From assembly GCA_023079485.1 (NCBI GenBank), contig CM041085.1, forward strand, positions 95,119,115 through 95,183,114: DNA of 64,000 nucleotides, read 5' to 3'. A program made the position numbers and the translations under genes. The DNA comes from Archilochus colubris. Lineage: Eukaryota; Chordata; Aves; Apodiformes; Trochilidae. The notes under the pieces are model-generated. The model was given only the letters and a program-made list of their open reading frames with translations. It was not told the origin of the DNA and searched no databases. Shown here one piece after another: positions 1-61,431 of the stretch. How positions within the stretch are numbered: the stretch's first letter is position 1; each line of letters starts with the position of its first letter.

Positions 1-3000
1 CTGTTCAAATTTCTATTGAAAGCTATATGCCCCATATGTTAACTCTCACAGTTTAAAATTAGTCACTTGCTTCCCATTTGAATTCTGCTAGCCTCGAGGA
101 GGTTTATTTCCACCTAATCCCTAGTTTTGAATTTTTATCAGTCTGTCATGTTTCAAGCAATGAAGCCTGCACTTTAGTACTGCTGATATTTTTATAGAAT
201 CATAGAATACTGTGATTAACCACCAGCAAAATGCCTTCAAGTTTATGATAAAATTATAACCCAGCTATGCTCACTTCACATCCAGTGGGGCTTCATGTGG
301 CACATTATCATAGAATATGCTGAGTTGAAACGGACCCGTAAGTAGCATCAAGACCAACTCCTGTCCCTGTGTAGTGCACCCCCAGAATCACACCGTGTGC
401 CTGAGAGCATCATCCAAACACTTCTTGAACTCTGAGTCTCCTATTACGACTGCATTTCTTAGCAGAGGAGGTCACAATTCATACACTTTTTTTTCATGTG
501 GTTCCATGAGTGCTGCGTCATACAAGACACAGCATCATATATTTGTTACCAGAGGTGCATATGAATAGCTTATGCCTCTAGGGAAGGATGTCCCAGAGAG
601 AAATTGAGATTTTTATGGTGGCTTAGTCTCCGCTCAGCTTCTTTCATTTTTTCTGTGATTTCTTGTTTAAATTTTACCAGGTGGAACAAGCTAAAAAACA
701 TCTATTTTTACCAGGTTTTACTGTCAGAGCTTCCTACATTCCCACTTGTGAATTTTACACTTGTTCACAACTTCAATTTTTTTAAGCCTCACTTGCCTGT
801 GATATTTCTTATCCCTGGGTGCACTTCCTTTTGTCTGCTATCCTGGCATCTTCATTCTGTTTTTCCAGAAAGAGTTTAGACAGTGATCTGTTAAAGCTTT
901 TCACTATTAAATGTATTTCCAGTAAATGATAGCTAAGATGTTGCCACTCTGGGTTGAATAGGAATATTGCAGCTGTTGTTATCAAGCTTCTCAAATATGA
1001 TTCATACTGTAGAAAAGTTTATGTACTCAGTCAAATCCTTGTAAAAAAAAGGATGTGATACTTGTGTTCCATCTGGCCTTAGCCACCAGAATAAAATTTA
1101 AAAAGAAAAAAAAAAAGCTATGTGTAGTAGCTTCTCATTTCTCTTCCAAGTGAGGTGCAGGTTCATAATCAAAATATATCTTATTTTTAATGAGGAAAGC
1201 AAAGAAATCTAACAGGTCAGAGCCTAAAAATCATACGGTAGCAGTAAAAATACAAAAATGTGTTTTCTGCAAATGCAGTGCTGCAAGTCTTCACACCATA
1301 GCTCATGGCCACAGTGGTAAGGTAATGAAAACAGAAGAAAACCTTGAAAACAAAGTATTTTCACAGGTAAGAAAAACATGTGGTAAGATTCTTAGGGGTT
1401 GTTTTATACCATGCCAGAGAGCAAGAGAGTCGTAAACATTAAGGTTATGGCCACAATGTGTCACTGGAGCTCAATACAGGCCACAGTATCTCTTATTATT
1501 TTTTTTCTGAAAGATTTTGTGAATCCAAAGCAGAAAGCTGTATGTAGCCTGACAGATGAAATCACTGCAGAGAGAACACTGGTAGCTGTGCAGTTCCTGC
1601 TATTTGAGATCCATCTCACTGTGGATCAACCAGAAAAAAAAACTTAATCAGGATGTGTAGCCCAAACATGAACATTCTTTTATTGGTAGCTTTGTTATTA
1701 ACATTGGACAGGTAGTAAGACAAAGAAATTCCTCTAAGAAAGGAATTCCCTACCAGCATCCCCTCAGATAGAAGTTAACACCCAATTTCTCATAATGAAT
1801 AACATATTCTGATCAATCTAAGTATGAAGTTCAGCAGGTCCTGTGCTCTACAGAGATCTTGAGAAGGGTGCAAGCTCAATTACCAGAAAATTTCAGATTG
1901 AGATGTTGTGATTTGATCTTCAGGATGTGGTCACAAAATCTCATTCATTTATTTAGAATCATTTATCTGAGTCCCTTATCTTGGTAGTCTTCATATGTAA
2001 AAGATTAGAGCTTTGCATAAATATTTCTGTCATACCTAAAAGAACAACTGTTATTTTAATCTGTCTAGCTTGAGTGTTCTTGTGCAGTGCAGTCAAACAT
2101 CTCTGCTGTGATACCAGTGTCTTCTACTACCTAACTCTTTCAGTAAAAAAACTGCAATTTTGACACTTCCACTGCAGATATCCTCATATAGCCATGAATA
2201 TACCCACTGTCCATCTCCTTCTCAGCTTTCAAGCTTGGTTGAATGTCTAATTTCTCTCTTTCTCTCCAGCATACCCTAGCTGCTGTTATTGCTAAGTCTT
2301 GCTTTAGTATCTCAGAGGTGGTACCTTTCCATATCACTCTGGCTTGAGGTCTGAAATGCTCTTCCCCAGCTACAGCAGCATCTTTATCCTAGTGCTAAGA
2401 TTTGTTCATTCTCTTGAATTTCATCCCTGTTACTTCACTCACTTGTTTCCTTGGAAGCTCCCACCAATTATAATTTTGGCTAATGATCAGCTGATTTCAT
2501 AAAGTTTACTAATCTAAGATACATGGAGAAATCTGAGACCTCAGGCTCTGGAGAGAAACACAGCCATGTCATCCAGCCCCTGCTTTTGCTCTTACTGCTT
2601 TTACACCTCCCTGTCCGGCTGTCCTTCACTATTGCCTCTTCTACACAATTACCTGGCTACTTGTCTCAGACTGACTGCTCACCCCCTTCATTGCAGTCTC
2701 CTCTCCTTCTAGCTTGTGCTTTTCTGTACATTTTCAAAACTCTCCCCTCCCCCTTCTATTCTCTGTTTTCACAGCCAGGCCACTATCGCCACAGTCAGAT
2801 GCTCTCTGAAGTTGTCCTGTTCACTTGTTCTGTCAGCTGCTTCCCAGCATCCTCCTGGTTCCCCTTCCTCTGTCCCCCCTGGTCTCATGTGGTCCCAGGC
2901 TACCCATAGTCATCTTCCCTAGCCTGAATTCCACAGCATCACAAAACTCCCTCTTCCTAACATGCCTCAATCCCACAGGGAAGCAGAAGGAAGAAAAGAG

Positions 3001-6000
3001 ATGCTCTTCACTGCAGTATCTAGTTAGGAGGAGAGCAAGTGCTGCCTCTGGCATCCCAGCGGAGTCATCTCAGGAAAAGGGCAAGCTGCTGTCAGCTGGA
3101 GCTTGACCTGTGCACACAGAATTATCAGGCACTTTTACCTCTAGGAAATCTCTACTCATGTGCTAACTACAATTTACCAACTTGGCCAAATTTAGACAGG
3201 TTTTCAAGAGGACAGCAAAAGGCAATTTTCTGCTGCAGATCCCCTCTCCTCTCCATTCAATCTCAAGAGAAATTTCAAGGTCATGTCCCAAATGTCTGGA
3301 AGACTGAAAAGAATTTTGAGAAGCCTTTAGTCTTCATAAAATGGCTAATAAGCACATTTATATAGTTTATTTTACATATTACATATACCTCCCAAGTACT
3401 TGGGACATGGATTCCTACAATTTCGGTCGCAGGAGAATACAGGTCCTTTGCGATCATTGAAGGCTACCATTTGTTATTCAGCAAAGGAGAAGATGATCAA
3501 GAAAAGACTGAATATGTGTGAAAAGACAAGGCTCTTGAAAGAATAAATAAATTGAATAGGCAGTCAATCCTGGCTTGGGAATGTTTGGAAAGTTGAAGTT
3601 TAGGTGTGAGCTCAATGTAGGTGACTTCAGGTCAAGCATGTCATAAAAATCAAAGCCCTCCAACAAGTAGATGCTTTTTTATTGGTTATAAAATCATGCA
3701 GTCTTTCTTTCCTTTAAATTTCCTTTTTTTCCTGGTTATCTGCACTAAGAGAACTCCTGCCTAAAGGAACTAAACACAAAGAGATGCTAGTGTGCCAAGG
3801 TTTTTGCTGTCCCTGATCATTTTCATAAACTATGCTGAAAAAGGGCTCATGTTATAAAATTAGAATAATTTCAAAAACAGGGTTGGAAACAAATGTTCTT
3901 CCTACAGTCAGCACTTACCAGCACTTCTACATTTCTGAATAGATCCTGAGGAACTGAGAGCCTTCAAGGAAATGTCTAGAGATGCACAGGTGCAGAAGGC
4001 AGTTTTTCTAAATTTTGCACTTCCATATCAGATGCTTGTGAAGCTGAGGAATAGGTAAGAAACTGCAATATAACAACCAGAACATCAAGATACAAGATCA
4101 TCTGAAAGAACAAAGATGAATATAAGCAAGTTGCCAATCCTGAAATGCCTGTAGAGCATCTGTAATTACAGCCAGAGGTCTCAGGAGGAGACTTGGGAGC
4201 ACAGTTACTGCAAAGTCATTGGCCCATGGCATTTTCAATTAAATCCTGTCAGGCCCAGTGGGACTGCTCAGATGGAAGAGGAATTACTAGCTGTGCTCTT
4301 TGGAACACAGAACAGTCCTATCAGTTCCCATTTTGGCATGGGATGGATATGAATCCTGACCAGAGCCATCAGAAATTATCATGCTGAGCTCTCAAAAGTG
4401 ATGGAAATTATGTTTATGTGTCTCTGGTACTATGAGATAAGGATAAGTTAATGTAAAAGAAAATTATAATTAATTAAATGGATTACACTGTAGATGACTT
4501 GATGATACAGGAGACAGAGACGTCTGCAAGAGATACTCTGATTTGTGACGGGACACTTCAGGCAATCACAAAAGGATGGAACATAAACTTACTTCAGATG
4601 AGTTAACCCAAAAATAGCAAGATCTACAGGAATTTAGCTGCCTGAAAGCAGCAGCAGGAGAGCTGTACTTGTAAAACATCACTGTATTTAAAGGGAACAC
4701 AAAAGCAGATTTAAGACCTGATGACAAAGTGAAATAGGTCCACATATAACACTTGAAGAAAAAAGACACATCAGAGGCAACCAGAAAGTGTACTGACCAG
4801 GCATAAATACCAGACAGAATGAAGCAGCAGGCAGTAGTCACCAAGATAAGGAGAAAGGTCTCAAGAGAACCCAACATGTTCCTAAAAGGTCAGAACATAA
4901 CCTTTAATAGCAAAAGCTGCCACAGGTGTTTTCTGTATGTGATCTGGAGGCCTATCCAAAAGTCAAGAAGAAAATCATAAGTGTAATCTAAGCCTGGTAA
5001 GTGCTGAATAAATTACAAAGGAGCTCAAGTACTAATGTGCCAGTTAATCATATCACATTTTTTCCCCAGGTTACCCAGAAATTAGTGGGAAGACAATCAG
5101 TAGTGTATGCTGAAAAAAAGGCATCATGGACAGGAAAGGGACAACATTCAGAAATGCTGTGTTCAGCTACCAGCAATAGAGACACAGACTAGTGAACCAA
5201 ACATTTATTTTAGGGTAAGCCTGCTTGCTGAAAGTGTTTATGAGAACAGAGGGTCACAGAAGCTCAACTATTTACTTACAAACATGGCACTAAGTCTTGA
5301 TTCTATCACATAAATGTTTCATATACCTACTGATGCTTGGACCCACTTTAGTTACAACCTGTGCTAGTAAATTAGTAAGTGCTAAGGCACCAGCATTTAA
5401 CTTAATTAGCTCATTACTTTAGTTGTTCAGGCTGACCTTAGCAAAGTTTTGGTGTAGGTCAATTCACACCGAACATCCCCTGACCTGAGACCAGAAGGGT
5501 AAATACTGTCTCCAGTGAACAGTTCAGATGACATAAAACTTTGAGTTTGAATGTTAGATGAGGTTAATGCAATGTGTACAGGATGTTTTCCTAAGGACTA
5601 GATAATCAAGCCTGGCACTGTTTTATGTACTAATAGAGATTCTGCCATTAACACAGTATCAAAAGACAGCAGACTGAATGATAGAGGATCACAGATTATG
5701 CCAAGAAATCCTAAAGTCTGGAAACTAACAGCACTGAAAAAAGGTAACTTGGAACTAGTTAGAGACAAACAGAAGACAAAAGCAGACAGGTCAATTCCAG
5801 GACCAGGAGGAGTCAGAGCTCTGGGCAGTCCCTGAGCTGCCTCAGACACTACAGAAGAAGTCTGGCATATGAGAACTACATAATTGTGCTTCTTCATACA
5901 GACGGTGTGCCTGGCAAGCACAGCAGAGAAACTGCACATGAGGCACATCCTCTGGCTTAGTAAAAGGGCACTAATTGACCACGAAAGGCTTAAGGCATCT

Positions 6001-9000
6001 GTTGATCAAGATGTTTCCACTGAGTGGTGGCATTGAGAGTAGCAAAGGCAGAAGCAAGTCCCCCATTATCAGCAAGACACACAACCAAAGAAAAACTGGG
6101 ATGAAGATTTACATATTTAAAAGAATAGAAGGTCTAATCATGACAGTCAACTATGGGTTGGTATCAAGTGGCAGCTGAAAGTCACCAAATGCTTGCATAA
6201 AGATTTCAAAATAGCATGGATATCAAGAGAAGGCAGCAAAGACCGCAAAATACAAGCATTCACTTGAGGAAGCCAGCCTGTCGAAATCTAGCAAATACTG
6301 AATATTGATGAAGCACCTCTGTAAATAGATTTTTCAATTAAATAGCTAATAAATTAGAGGAAAATGGTGCAGGATTCATCACACTTAACTTCAAACACCA
6401 GCCATGTTGATATCTCCCATCCAACCTACTTATACGAAACTCCCTTTGCAGTCAGTGGAAAGAACAGACATGATTCATCTGACTTATTTGAGACAGCAGA
6501 CTTGTGCTCTACTAGTACTTGTTTCTCTATTTTTCTATGAAGGGAGTTTCAGTGATTAGCTCAGATGGAGACATCTGCATGTGGCCTCATATCTCCCAGC
6601 CAGGGATTCGTCTTGTGTTTTACCTCCCATTAAGCACCAAGCAGGAGGTTGATTGCCATTTTCATACATGGAAGGCACTTTTTCCCAGATAGCAAAAGTG
6701 GCACACAACGATGTGGGGTTCTTTTTCATACATTATCTTGCAATCAGGAAGGCTAGCTTTGGGGTTGATTTACAATTGTTGGATTGGCTTTTAGTGCACT
6801 TCTTCATTCAGAATGGTCCAGTGGAGGTCACTAAGTCAGCAGACTAAAATTTTTATCATCAATTTTAGTGTGATTTAAAATGGTAAAGAGGTGCACTGCC
6901 TGTGTCTTTAACAGAAGTTGTAGCTCTTTCCATCTGTCTCTCTTCTACATGCTGTGTGCACCAACGTCATCAGATGGATAATGGCTTACCACAGAGGCCC
7001 TTGCCAGGGTGGAGGGCAAATTCCCTCTTGAGGGACACTGGTGCCCCGTGAAATCTGCATGGGACAACCTTGCTAAGCAGTTTAGGATACCATGGGAAAT
7101 GTTTTAACTGCAGATGTTAACCATATTTCTTCTAACTGCAGTCGGGTGTCTAAGTCCCTTTTCTATCAGACTCTCAGTTGTACAACATAAACAATAACAG
7201 AGGAAGTTAAATTAATTTTTAAAATGAGACAAGTTTATTACAAGTTAACAGTCCTCTAATGCAGCCACACAAAGTTCAAATGTTCATAAAGGAAATTATG
7301 TGAGGTCAAGTGTGCTATTTTTAAAATATAACAATGTGATAAACCTTGAGCTAATACCCAAGGACAAAGCTGGTGCTGAATTACCACACATTCCAATGAG
7401 GAATGAAATATTCATACAGAAGTCTACTGGTAGTTTCTTACAGGTCTCTACCTCACTGAATCTTGCAGGGCTGAAAACCTGACCCTGCACTCTTCACTCC
7501 GAGACTTCCCATTGGTTTCAAAATTAATTATCTCTCTGTAAAGACTGAGCAAAAACTTGTAGGGCATGGGCTATATTAGAAACTGTTCTAAAAACTTATG
7601 GAAGCTGTTCAGTCTGAGAGGTTTGCCTTTAGAGCTCAAATTCATGTCTCATAGTCCATACACCATGGATTTCATATCCTACGATGAAACTTGATAAAAC
7701 CTGAATCTTGCAATGTTTTACAAAGCATGATTAACCTCTTACTGTGTCTTATGCAAAGATTAAGAGGCAGTGTTATTGCTTGCAAAATCACCTGCTATTT
7801 CCAGGAAACAGTCATTTGCTGGACCTGTCCTTGTCACTGGCATAAGTATACTTTTAATAATTTCTCCTTCCCTAAGTGATGTTTTTTCATCACAGTGATG
7901 GATATGCTACAGCTGGCAGAATGTTTTAAGATCTGCCCATTTCTATCTTGTTCTTCTGGTGCCATCTAGAGGTTTTATTCTTAGTTCTACGAAACAGAAA
8001 ATAAAGACCCTTGCTGTATTTCAAAAGTTTCCTTTAAAAACTGTCTGTGCATTAACATCAGTTATGATGCTTTGTCTCTGTACAAAACCAGATTAATGAA
8101 GTGTGTGCAAGTTTTTGAGGTGTGGGATGCAACTGAACCTCATGGGCTGGGGAAAGGCACACACTAAGGCAAATACTATCATTAAAAAATATCTTTTCCT
8201 CATAAAAAACACCTGTAAATTTGCCTTAGGAGGAATTTTCATAGAGCTTGTTTTCAGGAAAATAAACAGTAAAATATCAAAGCTGATTCAAAGGAAGCAG
8301 GTGCTTGAAGAAAAGGCAGTCTTGCCAGACACAGCCGTGAATTTGGCCCATCAGCACAACTGGGTGACATCGTATCTGCCTCCCGTGACAAGGCAGCAAT
8401 GCTCCATTCTGCACTAGCGCTGCCTAGAAAAGCACAACATGAACCTCAGACAACACAGAAGTCACTGGTGTGACAGAAAATTATTTTAATAGGAGCATTT
8501 CTTCTTAAAGGTAACAGGAATAGCTAATGATGCCCTGGATTTGTAAAAATAACAGACTGGATCCACATCCAGTATACATTAGCCAGTCTCCCTTGATCTT
8601 TGTGCAGGAAGGCTTATTTGGCATCAGAATTTCTCCAGCAAATCTCACTTTCTTCCCTTCCCAGTTCAAAATGTATATTAATTAAACTAATGATGACACC
8701 AAGTCCATGAAAGGTGTGTGCTAATATGCTAATGTGCCTAATAATGTATTCCATTGGACTTGATGACCAGAGCATCCTATTTGTCCCTCTAATATCCATC
8801 CAACTGTATTCCCCTCCAGGCAACTAGTTCACTCTGAAAATTAGTCCCTTTTAAACATAGTTGACGTGAGTCATGCCCTAACACTGATAACAAGGTTTAC
8901 AGATGAGCACAAAAGAATTAACTGAGCACCAAAAAATATGAAATGGTTTATAGGAAGTCCTTAGCCTTTTGGATACAATGTTCCTGTGAATTATAATTTC

Positions 9001-11465
9001 TGCACTTCAGCAGAGGATTAACTGTCATAATAAATTATTTCTGTTTACCTGGAAGAAATAAGTGAAGCTTGCTTAACTAAGAAGGCCAGATAAAGGTACA
9101 TCCAAGATGAACTAACCTTGTCTCCTGTGCCCAAGGATACCACTGAAAAGCTGACATAACAAGCAATAATTTGATAGTCTCAGCTAAAATTAACCCATGT
9201 GCTGTAGAAGAAAAGAATAATATCAAATTCTTGCTGATACTTACTTTTTATGCTCAAGAATGACTCTGATGTTTTGTGGGTCTGTCACAGTAAGATTTTT
9301 AAAACCTTAGAGGCCTTTAATTAGACATTAGAATAGAATAAAATGTGTTATTTTATTGAGACATTTGCTGAAGTTCTTTTGGTGACAGATTCATATCAAA
9401 CTGCATTTTCTTATTTTCACAGATATTTGGAGGATAAATCCTTGCTTTGCTTTGTGTCCTCAAATTTCCTAAATAAACTATCTCATGTTAATATCATGTT
9501 CTTTAATATTTAACCCTTTCATCAGGCACAGAATGTATTTTCATAGCCACAGGAATTTTTCACTCCCAAAAAAAGTCTTTTTTATAACTCCTGGCTGTTT
9601 ATACTGTACTTATATATAAACTCACTCTTCACTGGCTCTAAGTACACAAATCTTTCAAAAAGCTGTTTATTTTAAATCAAAGCATCTTTTAATAAACTGT
9701 GATTAAAGACTAAATTCCAGAGCTCGTCTGGCTGTTTTCTCATCATGACTACTCAGAGATATCTATGAGTTTCAAAGGAGGCTCACAGTTTTTCTTACTC
9801 AGGGAATTTGAATCTGCAGTGAGTCCCTTCTCAAGCTCATTACCTGTAAAAAGCATCAGGTTCTTATATAGTTTAAAGTACCACATCCCAAGTGCCTCCT
9901 TCAATATTGAAAACAAAGATAATGTACAAGAAAGAGAGAAAACATCCAAAACTAGCAGTTACCATTTGCATGTGAGAGGTAGGATACCTAGCTCTAGTCT
10001 CTTTTTCAGTCTGTTTACATAGTCAGACGATGTTTAAAAGGCTAAACAGAAGCAGCACTTCCATTTACAAGGAAGACTGGGGATTATTGCACTACCCTTG
10101 GTGGTCAGATACCGGGTTAAATCCCCACGGATGGAGAGGAGGGGGACAGGGAGTGACTGAATGCTACTCTCCTGTCTCCCACATGAGTGCTCCAATTTTC
10201 TGTATCTGACAGCTTGTAAATTGGCTTCTCAGTTCCTCTGCTTTTCCTCTGTCTCAAAAATAAAACATGTTTTGAATCAAGTGAAGTATTCTTTTGCCAG
10301 ACAAAATAATAGAAGGTCTATATCACTTAGATGAGGGGGGGGAAATGGGGAAAAAAAAAAAGCCCTGTGATTAAATTTTCTCTGTTTATTTCCCTGGTTT
10401 TTTCAATTTTTTTCATATTTTCCACAGTTAAGCTTTCAGAGACTCAGCACTTTCAGCCATGACCCCAAACACAAGTTACAGTCCTAATGCTTGTGCCAAG
10501 TACTCTCATCTAGCTTCTTCTATGAAAATTTTGAAGAGAACCATTTATCCAGGCTCCTCCTCATCCAATCTCTCCTGCCTCCCACAGTGTTCCCTTTTCT
10601 TCATATTTATCCTCATATTTATCCTAGAGACTGGGAGAAATCACTTGAGGAGGGCTGTATCCAGGATGTTTGTGTGACCAGTGTTACTTACCATTAGAAG
10701 GACTCTTCTAAAAGCTGGTTAGCAAATTGCAAATGGACTTTATTGAACAGAGAACCTGCTCTGAAAAAGCCAGTGCTGCAGTCAACATGTATGGTATGAC
10801 AGATAGGCGAGTAATCTCACTGAATGTTTCATCATAAGCACATACCAAAATCTTTGCCTAGCAGAACATAACTTTAATCATGGAAGAGTTCTGTTGCTCA
10901 TTTTTGGATGAGAGAGAATAATAGACATAATTATCTTAAGTGATTGAATTGTATACATCCCTTGGTACCAGTCTGAGCTTGCAACTTGACCTGTATCATA
11001 AAGAGGAAGATTAATGTCACAAGTGCCACCCAGTGACTGTGATCAACCACAATTTGCATTCTTTATTTAAAGGAGATAGTCTGCGTGCTACCAGCTGTGA
11101 AATTGTGCAATAAGCAATAATTAAACAATGAAAAAGAGTAAACAGAACTAGTTAAGTGTGATTTGGAGCAGTGAGTAGTAAAGGTGACTTTAAAATTTTA
11201 TTAAGAGAAAGCAAGAAAAACAAAATACAACTACATGACCTTTGCTTCAATGAGCAAACAGTGAACATTTATAAAACTCTACTAAACATAAATAATGATA
11301 AAACAACACACATCATATTTTATCACAGGATAAAACAGCAATGTCATTAGTAAGTAGGGACAATCCACTAGACTTAGATGATCAGAGGTTTCAAAGCCCA
11401 AGGGACTGTGTGTATAACAAAGCAGGAACCATTTCTGAATATGCATCTAACTAGAGTTCACAGCT
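1..11465. other. 3' flank of MYOM2: no recognised gene
   Basis: Apart from a CR1 scrap near 0.3 kb, I see no gene here. The longest open frame (2523-2909, plus, 128 codons, leucine run) lies in a pyrimidine-rich stretch and shows no family resemblance or splice context. Small low-complexity patches occur, such as a G-run then A-run at 10335-10362. Confidence 0.6.
308..440 (-). mobile_element. CR1 LINE 3'-end fragment
   Basis: Begins TCATAGAATATGCTGAGTTG and continues through AGACCAACTCCTG, AATCACACCGTGTGCCTGAG and CTTCTTGAACTCTG, the recognisable 3' portion of a bird CR1 read from its 3' end, so the element lies on the minus strand. The right limit is approximate. A nearby ATAGAATCATAGAATA at 196-211 resembles the CR1 terminal octamer but may be chance. 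Confidence 0.7.
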
Positions 11466-11471
11466 TTTATT
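11466..11471 (-). promoter_or_regulatory. MYOM2: Candidate poly(A) signal AATAAA for MYOM2
   Basis: Minus-strand AATAAA about 336 bases past the stop codon, followed within about 60 bases by T/G-containing sequence (CTGCTTTGTTATAC). An alternative AATAAA lies at 11509-11514. Confidence 0.45.
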
Positions 11472-11806
11472 GATGGGATAGTTGTTCTCAGCAGGTTGTT
11501 AGTTTTTTTTTATTTAAAAGGTTTGGGAAGGGTAGATATTGAGGTTTACTGTGGGTTTGCACTACCTGCCAGTGCATGTGGGAACCTTTGGCAGGCATTT
11601 GGCTTTTTGCTGTTTGTAAGTCACAGATATTGAAAATTAATTTGTTGCAGAGGTGTACAGCACCATAGCACAGCTACCTCCCTAAAGCAAACTTCTAAAA
11701 GCTCAGTTTCCTTTCAGACACTACCAAATAGTTACATATAGGAATATCTCAGCTACAGCTCATATATTCTATTTTGCCTGCCAAATGCAGGGTCAGGCTT
11801 TACTTC
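11466..11806 (-). other. MYOM2: Probable MYOM2 3' UTR
   Basis: Sequence from the stop codon to the most likely poly(A) signal. It has no long open frame. The end is not proven: minus-strand AATAAA hexamers occur at 11509-11514, 11466-11471 and 11197-11202. I favour one of the first two because they give a 3' UTR of about 300-360 nt. Confidence 0.5.

Positions 11807-61431
<49,625 letters not shown>

Noticed and set aside
2523..2909. 128-codon plus-strand open frame with a leucine run.
   Set aside because: It is composition-driven in a C/T-rich stretch; no family match, promoter or splice context.
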